Assembly (NCBI GenBank): GCA_024695225.1
Contig: JAILIO010000258.1
Coordinates: forward strand, 1 to 5,345
Source: Lachnospiraceae bacterium
GTDB taxonomy: Bacteria; Bacillota; Clostridia; Lachnospirales; Lachnospiraceae
Direction: 5' to 3'
Length of the DNA: 5,345 bases
The notes beneath the pieces are model-generated. The model saw only the letters and a list, made by a program, of their open reading frames with translations. It made no database searches and was not told the origin of the DNA. The translations under genes and the position numbers were made by a program. Below are positions 1 to 4,449 of this stretch, piece after piece (the first letter of the stretch is position 1; each line of letters opens with the position of its first letter).

Positions 1-1
1 G

Positions 2-124
2 GTGGCGGGGTTTAAGAATAAACAAACCGGACAGTTTGAAGAGGTCATGTTCATAAGAAATCCTGCGGATTTGGACAGATTTCTCGAAATGTATGATCTG
101 AAGGAAATCACAAAGGAATATTGA
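2..124 (+). CDS. C-terminal end of an unrecognised protein (cut by left edge)
   Basis: An open frame enters from the left edge and ends at TGA 122-124, giving about 40 residues. The readable tail is charged and looks like ordinary soluble protein: it contains FKNKQTGQFEEVMFIRNP, then ADLDRFLEMYDLKEITKEY, which would form an amphipathic C-terminal helix. No membrane segment or recognisable motif is present, and I do not recognise the family, so no function is proposed. The stop lies only seven bases before the first copy of the intergenic hairpin repeat, which fits a real gene end. No terminator with a T tract follows. The coding call rests on the unbroken frame and plausible composition in a short stretch, so confidence is moderate. 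Confidence 0.6.
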   Translation: MAGFKNKQTGQFEEVMFIRNPADLDRFLEMYDLKEITKEY

Positions 125-131
125 TATGTGA

Positions 132-306
132 CTTTTCGCCCCAAATGGCCGGAAACGCACAAGTAGGGCGAAAAGAGACTTGTCTGTGAGACGAGTCTTC
201 GCCCAAAATGGCCGGAAACGCACAAGTGGGGCGAAAAGTGGGTCGCCCGTCGCCCAAAAGTGTCGCAAACACACAAGTAGGGCGAAAAGAGACTTCTCTG
301 TAAGAC
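132..306. repeat. Three-copy intergenic hairpin repeat (CGCCC...GGGCGAAAAG)
   Basis: Three diverging copies lie in direct orientation. Copy 1 (132-175) has perfect 10-bp inverted arms, CTTTTCGCCC at 132-141 and GGGCGAAAAG at 166-175, around a 24-nt interior. Copy 2 (197-238) keeps the interior nearly unchanged (AAATGGCCGGAAACGCACAA in both) but its left arm is shortened to CTTCGCCC. Copy 3 (251-289) keeps only CGCCC on the left, a diverged interior and an intact GGGCGAAAAG. Copies 1 and 3 are each followed by a similar tail, GAGACTTGTCTGTGAGAC at 175-192 and GAGACTTCTCTGTAAGAC at 289-306, which copy 2 lacks. An open frame of 64 codons runs through the repeats to 374, but it starts at TTG without a ribosome site and reads as repeat sequence, so it is not called as a gene. 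The arrangement resembles REP-like or MITE-like intergenic elements; the family is not identified. Confidence 0.85.
166..204 (+). other. Extended hairpin bridging repeat copies 1 and 2
   Basis: The right arm of copy 1 can pair with the left arm of copy 2: GGGCGAA 166-172 with TTCGCCC 198-204. A four-base bulge follows, then 177-185 (GACTTGTCT) pairs with 189-197 (AGACGAGTC) around the triloop GTG, with one G-T wobble. This gives about 16 pairs with a tiny loop and is mutually exclusive with the individual repeat hairpins. There is no following T run, so it is not called a terminator. Confidence 0.55.
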
Positions 307-320
307 TAAAAACAGTTGAA

Positions 321-346
321 ACTGCCGCCGCAGAGAACGGGGCAGT
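321..346 (+). other. Small stem-loop upstream of the kinase gene
   Basis: ACTGCC (321-326) pairs with GGCAGT (341-346). After one bulged G at 327, CCG (328-330) pairs with CGG (338-340) around the 7-nt loop CAGAGAA. The structure ends 17 nt before the AGGAGG ribosome site of the kinase. It is followed by an A/T-rich stretch without a T run, so a leader structure is more plausible than a terminator. It may also be chance. Confidence 0.35.
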
Positions 347-374
347 AATAAATAATCAAAAAGAGGAGGTATAA

Positions 375-980
375 ATGGGCACAGAAAGCTTACCTATCAT
401 CACTATCTCAAGGGAGTACGCGGCCGGTGGAAGATCCGTGGCCAAGGGACTCTCAGAAAGGCTCTCTATTCCATGGTATGACAAGGATTTCAACCATTTT
501 GCATCTGAGAAGAGCGGCTTTTCTGAGGAAGACATCCTTCAGGAAGGAGAGGAAATGAGTGAGGCCGACAAGTTCATCGATTCAGTCATGAACAGCGTGA
601 TCTCTTATGTCAGTTCTCATGATGCGATATTTAAGGCACAAAAGGAAGCGATCCTTGAACTATCCAAAGAACCCTGTATCATCGTCGGGCGTTGTGCAAA
701 CCTGATCCTGAGAGAAGCAAAAGTAGATACCTTCGATGTGTTTCTGTATGCAAATAATGATGTCAGGATCAAAAGAGCAATGGAGCTTTTGGATGCTTCT
801 GAAAGTGAAGCGAAGAAAGTCATGAAGAAAAAAGATGTTCTGAGGTCCGTCTATTACAAGAATTATACGCACAGGGCTCTGGGAGATTATCATGACTATA
901 ATATGTGCATCGATACGGGCAAGATAGGATATGATGCGACCATAGATATGCTCGAGCACCTGATCAGGAACCGGAAGTAA
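375..980 (+). CDS. Cytidylate kinase-like protein (Cytidylate_kin2 family)
   Basis: This 201-residue protein has the pattern of the AAA-type nucleotide kinase family PF13189 and the usual length for it. Visible blocks are the N-terminal strand and degenerate P-loop (ITISREYAAGGRSVA, residues 9-23), YDKDF (35-39), IIVGRCANLIL (102-112), the core strand DVFLYA (121-126) with R131/R134 following, the lid-like D154..R157..YY..YT segment (154-165), and the C-terminal CIDTGKIG (178-185). Members are named for similarity to CMP kinase, which phosphorylates CMP/dCMP with ATP, but most have no tested substrate. The protein should be cytosolic. The nucleotide loop reads AAGGRS rather than the classical GxxGSGKGT, so CMP kinase activity is not assured. 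The ATG start is set by AGGAGG at 364-369, five bases upstream. The next gene on the same strand is the TAXI binding protein, 207 nt away across a repeat region. A functional link is not evident. The family call is firm, the substrate unknown. Confidence 0.9.
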   Translation: MGTESLPIITISREYAAGGRSVAKGLSERLSIPWYDKDFNHFASEKSGFSEEDILQEGEEMSEADKFIDSVMNSVISYVSSHDAIFKAQKEAILELSKEPCIIVGRCANLILREAKVDTFDVFLYANNDVRIKRAMELLDASESEAKKVMKKKDVLRSVYYKNYTHRALGDYHDYNMCIDTGKIGYDATIDMLEHLIRNRK

Positions 981-1001
981 AGACCAGCCGACAGTAAAGA
1001 A

Positions 1002-1163
1002 AAACCGGAAGCAGACCGGAATAAAGAAGAATCTGACAAATGGGTGTGTGATCAGGTCAGGAAGCATGAAATGAAAAATAAACCGGCAATAAACCGGCAA
1101 TAAACCGGCAGCAAACCGGACTCAAGAAGATCCTGACAAATGATAACTCGATCATGTCAGTAA
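1002..1163. repeat. 62-bp imperfect direct repeat at 100-bp spacing
   Basis: Copy A (1002-1063) and copy B (1102-1163) align without gaps and match at about 47 of 62 positions. Both begin with AAACCGG, share AAGAAGA and CTGACAAATG, and end with GTCAG. Seven of the 15 mismatches cluster in one block just after CTGACAAATG. Both copies keep the dyad CTGAC-N18-GTCAG (1033-1037/1056-1060 and 1133-1137/1156-1160) although the interior has diverged. Copy B ends 24 nt before the TAXI gene start. No matching -35/-10 pair was found. Confidence 0.8.
1080..1119. repeat. 11-bp tandem repeat AAACCGGCAAT
   Basis: Two perfect units at 1080-1090 and 1091-1101 are followed by AAACCGGCAGC at 1102-1112 and a partial AAACCGG at 1113-1119. 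The last units coincide with the start of copy B of the longer direct repeat, so the tandem array probably expanded from that copy. Related CCGGAA words also occur at 971-976 and 1005-1010. Confidence 0.85.
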
Positions 1164-1175
1164 ACACGCGGAAAA

Positions 1176-1180
1176 AGGAG
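1176..1180 (+). promoter_or_regulatory. Ribosome binding site that fixes the TTG start
   Basis: AGGAG lies seven bases before TTG 1188. The next in-frame ATG codons fall at codons 11 and 15 and would remove the Lys-rich n-region of the lipoprotein signal, and neither has a comparable site. The TTG start is therefore preferred. Confidence 0.8.
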
Positions 1181-1187
1181 AAGCGAA

Positions 1188-2150
1188 TTGAAGATAAAAA
1201 AACTATTATGTACTGTAATGGCTTTGGCCATGAGCGTTGTCCTGCTTTCCGGATGCGGGGGCAGGGAACGTATGATGTTTGGAACGGGAGGAACCGCAGG
1301 TACTTATTATGCTTACGGCGGAGTCCTGGCCCAGTATCTCACAAGATTTGCGGACATCAAGGTGACCGCAGTGTCCACAGGCGGTTCCAAGGTGAACGTC
1401 CAGTCCATACAGGATGGGGACTTTCAGCTTGGCTTTACCCAGTCGGATGTTATGGCTTACGCATGGAAGGGCGTGAAATCATTTGAGAAGGACGGTCCCA
1501 CCCACGACTTCAGGGTTCTGGGCGGGCTCTACGACGAGACAGTCCAGCTCTTCACCATGAGCGATGACATCAATTCAGTCTATGATCTGAAGGGAAAGAG
1601 CGTATCCATAGGTGATATCGGATCCGGCGTTTATTTTAACGCAATGGACGTGCTCACTGCTGCCGGCTTAACCCTGGACGATATCAAACCCCAGTATCAG
1701 AGTTTTGACGCCAGCAAGGAGTCCATGAAGGACGGGAAGATCCAGGCTGCCTTTGTTGTGGCGGGAGCCCCGACCACTGCGATAACAGAGCTGGCCACCA
1801 CCAACGGCGTGAAACTGATAAATATTGACGGAGAGCTCAGGGATATTATCATGCAGCAGTGTGATTATTATTCTCCGTTGCAGATACCTGCGGATACATA
1901 TCCGGGACAGAGCGATCCTGTGGAGACCATAACGGTGAAGGCAACGCTCATCGTTACCGCAAACCTTGACGAAGACACGGTTTACGATATGACAGCGGCT
2001 ATCTTTGACCATGCCGAGGACATCTCTGTTGAAAATGCCAAGGGTAAGGAATTGAACCTCGAGAAGGCGGTGCAGGGAATGGCTGCGCCTTTCCACAAGG
2101 GTGCTGCCAGGTATTATGCAGAACACGGCATAACCGTCAACGCTGAGTGA
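1188..2150 (+). CDS. TAXI-family TRAP transporter solute-binding lipoprotein
   Basis: This 320-residue extracytoplasmic binding protein belongs to the TAXI (TRAP-associated extracytoplasmic immunogenic) family, whose members capture a small substrate and pass it to a TRAP permease. Residues 1-22 are a lipoprotein signal (basic KIKK, hydrophobic core, lipobox LLSGC), with C23 the likely lipidated residue. The TAXI signature FGTGGTAGTYYAYGG lies at 31-45. It is followed by STGGSKVNVQSIQDGDFQLG (63-82), FTQSD (83-87), VYDLKGKSVSIGDIGSGV (131-148), KIQAAFVVAGAPT (174-186) and the closing PFHKGAARYYAEHGI (301-315), all in the order and spacing usual for the family. Length is normal. The tether between C23 and the folded domain is only about six residues, which is short. 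The start is TTG, supported by AGGAG and the signal peptide. The fused permease begins 13 nt downstream, indicating one operon. The substrate is unknown; glutamate and other carboxylates are known for a few TAXI systems, but nothing here decides. Confidence 0.95.
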   Translation: MKIKKLLCTVMALAMSVVLLSGCGGRERMMFGTGGTAGTYYAYGGVLAQYLTRFADIKVTAVSTGGSKVNVQSIQDGDFQLGFTQSDVMAYAWKGVKSFEKDGPTHDFRVLGGLYDETVQLFTMSDDINSVYDLKGKSVSIGDIGSGVYFNAMDVLTAAGLTLDDIKPQYQSFDASKESMKDGKIQAAFVVAGAPTTAITELATTNGVKLINIDGELRDIIMQQCDYYSPLQIPADTYPGQSDPVETITVKATLIVTANLDEDTVYDMTAAIFDHAEDISVENAKGKELNLEKAVQGMAAPFHKGAARYYAEHGITVNAE

Positions 2151-2163
2151 AGAGAGGAGAAAT

Positions 2164-4179
2164 ATGGGAAAAACAGGTGCAAATAATGGCGTTCAGCCGG
2201 ATGCAAATAAAAACATGCAGACCGGCGCAAACATACAGAGCGATGCAAACATGCAGACCGATGCAAATATACAGGCAGATGTGGATGAGATAATGAGAAA
2301 ATATGACCGGGAGTCCAATCAGCGTATCTGGACAGGCAAGCCGGCCATAGTGATAAAGGTGCTGATGGCAGTTTTCTCCCTCTGGTGCATCTATGTCACG
2401 CTTTTTGCCACATTCCTGGAGGAGATCAGACTCACATCCTTTATGGGGCTGATCATCCTTATGGGCTATCTGATCTATCCCGCAAAGAAGGGCGAGACCA
2501 GGGAAAACTACATGCCCTGGTATGACATACTGATAATGATCCTGGGATCCGGGGCCTTCTTCTATTACACTTTCAACGCGGAGGCCATCATTCAGCAGGG
2601 AACCAGGTTCCAGCCATACCAGATCGTAATAGGTATCATAGGAATACTGGCGCTGATCGAGCTTACGAAGAGATGCGTGGGTATCCCCATACTGTGCGTT
2701 GCAATCGTGTTTATAATCTACGCGTTGGGTTTCGGACTTACGAATCCTGAGTTTCTGGGAAGAGTGAAGTACCTCATAAGAAATCTTTTCTATACAAAGG
2801 AAGGTGTGTTCTCAACACCCGTAAACGTGTGTTCCAAGTTTATAGTGGTGTTTATCATCTTCGGTGCCTTCCTGGAGAGGACGGGGATCTCCAACTTCTT
2901 CATCCAGCTGGCAAACTGCGCCGCAGGAAAATATGCGGGCGGACCTGCGAAGGTCGCTGTTATCTCCTCAGCGCTTTGCGGCATGGTGTCCGGATCATCC
3001 GTTGGAAATACGGTCACCACAGGGTCGGTCACCATTCCCATGATGAAGGAAACCGGTTACAAAAATGAATTCGCAGGCGCCGTGGAAGCAGCCTCGTCCA
3101 CCGGCGGACAGATCATGCCGCCGATCATGGGAGCCGCAGCCTTCCTCATGGCTGATTTTATAGGCGTCCCTTACTCAAGCATACTTGGAAGGGCGGTTCT
3201 GCCCGCAGTCCTGTATTTCGCAGGTATTTTCATCACGGTTCATCTGGAAGCAAAGCGGCTCAAGCTCTCAGGCATACCCAAGGAAAAACTGCCGAAATTC
3301 AGCATCCTGATAAGGAAGATCTATCTTCTGATCCCTCTGGTCATGCTGGTGATATGGGTTTCCGGGAATTTCATGACCATGCAGAGGGCGGCCAGCCTTT
3401 GCATCATACTGGCCATCATTGTCAGCTTATTTGACAAGGAAAACCGCATCAATGGCAGGAAGATCCTGGATGCGCTGGAAGCAGGCGGAAAGAGCACCAT
3501 CACAGTTGCTGCGGCCTGCGGTGTCGCCGGCATCATCTCGGGAACCATCACCATGACAGGCCTTGCCAACGAACTCATAAACGGCATCGTCTCCCTTGCA
3601 AATAACCACCTGATCATTGCGCTTTTCCTGACAATGCTCTGCTGTATCGTCCTGGGAATGGGTGTCCCCACCACTGCAAACTACTGCATAATGGCGGCTA
3701 CCTGCGCTCCCATACTGATCAGGATGGGAGTGCCCGTAATGGCAGCCCACTTCTTCGTGTTCTATTTCGGTATCGTGGCAGATATCACGCCTCCCGTGGC
3801 CCTTGCAGCCTATGCGGGTTCTGCCATCGCGAAATCAAATCCCATGAAGACGGCATTCAACGCCTCCAGGCTCGCCATCGCAGTGTTCATCGTTCCCTAT
3901 GTGTTCTGCCTGGAGCCTGCGCTGTTGATCATTGACACCACGCCTCTCAAAGTGGTACAGATAGCGATCACGGCCCTTGTGGGTATCTTCGGCGTGGCAG
4001 CAGGACTTGAAGGTTATCTGAACTGCAGGATGAATGCGATCATCAGGATAATGTTCGTGGTCGGCGGACTCTGCCTGATATTCCCGACACTGCTGACTGA
4101 CGTTGTGGGATTCGGCCTCATCGCAGCAGGCCTTTTGTACCAGTACCTTGTGGCCGGCAAAGCGGAAGCAACAGCCTGA
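2164..4179 (+). CDS. TRAP transporter permease, fused 4TM/12TM subunits
   Basis: This 671-residue membrane protein is the fused small and large TRAP permease typical of TAXI systems (TIGR02123-like). It uses an ion gradient, commonly sodium, to import substrate handed over by the binding protein. Residues 1-60 are hydrophilic. Hydrophobic segments then run from about 61-84, 88-106, 120-137 and 153-190 (the small-subunit part) through the DctM-like part to 664. Characteristic motifs are SGSSVGNTVTTGSVTIPMMK (276-295), STGGQIMPPIMGAAAFLMAD (312-331), GMGVPTTANYCIMAA (498-512) and DITPPVALAAYAGSAIA (540-556). Two further hydrophobic segments at about 625-664 finish the protein, as is usual for TAXI-type fusions. 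ATG 2164 follows AGGAG at 2155-2159, 13 nt after the binding protein stop. The odd part is residues 5-40, built of repeated DAN/MQT/NIQ units that are not part of the permease fold. Family assignment is firm; substrate and coupling ion are not visible. Confidence 0.96.
   Translation: MGKTGANNGVQPDANKNMQTGANIQSDANMQTDANIQADVDEIMRKYDRESNQRIWTGKPAIVIKVLMAVFSLWCIYVTLFATFLEEIRLTSFMGLIILMGYLIYPAKKGETRENYMPWYDILIMILGSGAFFYYTFNAEAIIQQGTRFQPYQIVIGIIGILALIELTKRCVGIPILCVAIVFIIYALGFGLTNPEFLGRVKYLIRNLFYTKEGVFSTPVNVCSKFIVVFIIFGAFLERTGISNFFIQLANCAAGKYAGGPAKVAVISSALCGMVSGSSVGNTVTTGSVTIPMMKETGYKNEFAGAVEAASSTGGQIMPPIMGAAAFLMADFIGVPYSSILGRAVLPAVLYFAGIFITVHLEAKRLKLSGIPKEKLPKFSILIRKIYLLIPLVMLVIWVSGNFMTMQRAASLCIILAIIVSLFDKENRINGRKILDALEAGGKSTITVAAACGVAGIISGTITMTGLANELINGIVSLANNHLIIALFLTMLCCIVLGMGVPTTANYCIMAATCAPILIRMGVPVMAAHFFVFYFGIVADITPPVALAAYAGSAIAKSNPMKTAFNASRLAIAVFIVPYVFCLEPALLIIDTTPLKVVQIAITALVGIFGVAAGLEGYLNCRMNAIIRIMFVVGGLCLIFPTLLTDVVGFGLIAAGLLYQYLVAGKAEATA
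2179..2280 (+). repeat. In-frame 18/24-bp tandem repeat in the permease N-terminus
   Basis: Five consecutive units begin with GCAAA: two of 24 bp (2179-2202, 2203-2226) and three of 18 bp (2227-2244, 2245-2262, 2263-2280). The 18-bp units differ by a few bases each, for example GCAAACATACAGAGCGAT and GCAAACATGCAGACCGAT. They encode the six-residue pattern ANIQSD / ANMQTD / ANIQAD, preceded by eight-residue versions. All lengths are multiples of three, so the frame is preserved. The segment is polar, rich in N, Q, D and A, and lies before the first membrane segment. Confidence 0.9.
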
Positions 4180-4213
4180 TCATCCACGATACCGCTGAGA
4201 CTGCTGAGCACAG

Positions 4214-4406
4214 CCCGGCCTTGAAGTGGATCGCGATACCGGTGATGTGAAAAACAGATGTCACAAGGTGAATGGCTATACACCACGGCCGGGAAGTGGT
4301 TCACGATATCTGTGATGAAAAACAGATGTCACAAGGTGATTGGCAATGCATCCCGGCCTTGAAGTGGATCACGATACCTGCGGCATGAACCTCAGATCAG
4401 ACAAGG
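4214..4406. repeat. ~69-bp tandem repeat, two full copies and one diverged
   Basis: Unit 1 (4214-4283, 70 bp) and unit 2 (4284-4351, 68 bp) share GAAGTGG, the block AAAAACAGATGTCACAAGGT and TGGC. Unit 3 starts at 4352 with CCCGGCCTTGAAGTGGATCA, very close to unit 1. It then diverges after GATACC, with a recognisable remnant to ACAAGG at 4401-4406. A weak fourth trace, GATCATCCACGATACC (4178-4193), begins inside the permease stop codon. No start codon with a ribosome site opens a plausible frame through the array, so it is non-coding. No T-tract terminator for the TRAP operon is visible in it. Confidence 0.85.
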
Positions 4407-4417
4407 GCCTCAGGTAT
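4374..4417 (+). other. Stem-loop just upstream of the lipoprotein gene
   Basis: ATACCTG (4374-4380) pairs perfectly with CAGGTAT (4411-4417). After one mismatch, GGC (4382-4384) pairs with GCC (4407-4409), giving ten pairs around a 22-nt loop. It begins in the diverged third repeat unit and ends 18 nt before the ribosome site. No T run follows, so it is not a standard terminator. It could be a protein-binding dyad or an mRNA leader structure; neither is demonstrated. Confidence 0.45.
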
Positions 4418-4435
4418 AGTTACAGAACATTTGAC

Positions 4436-4442
4436 GGAGGAG
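4436..4442 (+). promoter_or_regulatory. Ribosome binding site of the lipoprotein gene
   Basis: GGAGGAG lies seven bases before ATG 4450 and matches the anti-Shine-Dalgarno sequence strongly. It fixes the start of the reading frame that runs off the right edge. Confidence 0.85.
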
Positions 4443-4449
4443 ACAGAAA

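Noticed and set aside
132..306. CRISPR array
   Set aside because: Only three diverging copies are present, spacing is irregular (63 and 51 bases), the intervening sequences are not unique spacers of constant length, and no cas gene is nearby.
316..351. Possible promoter TTGAAA (316-321) with TAATAA (346-351)
   Set aside because: The 24-base spacing is too long for a sigma-70-type promoter, and no better -10 lies at 16-18 bases.
180..374. 64-codon + strand frame starting at TTG inside the hairpin repeats
   Set aside because: It has no ribosome site at its start, its sequence is translated repeat, and it ends on the bases just before the kinase ATG.
660..1100. Minus-strand frames opposite the kinase and the following gap
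   Set aside because: They lie opposite a well-supported family protein, lack ribosome sites and give aromatic-rich translations typical of antisense shadows.
1033..1162. CTGACA in the direct repeat copies as a -35 element
   Set aside because: No -10-like hexamer occurs 16-18 bases downstream in either copy.
1154..1486. 110-codon + strand frame starting at ATG 1154
   Set aside because: It overlaps the TAXI gene in another frame, has no good ribosome site and no recognisable protein pattern, while the TAXI frame shows family motifs throughout.
4180..4213. Intrinsic terminator after the TRAP permease
   Set aside because: No GC-rich stem followed by a T run was found here or within the tandem repeat that follows.
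4308..4327. ATCTGT/ACAGAT hairpin in the second 69-bp unit
   Set aside because: The left arm is ACCGGT in the first unit, so the pairing is not conserved between copies and is probably incidental.
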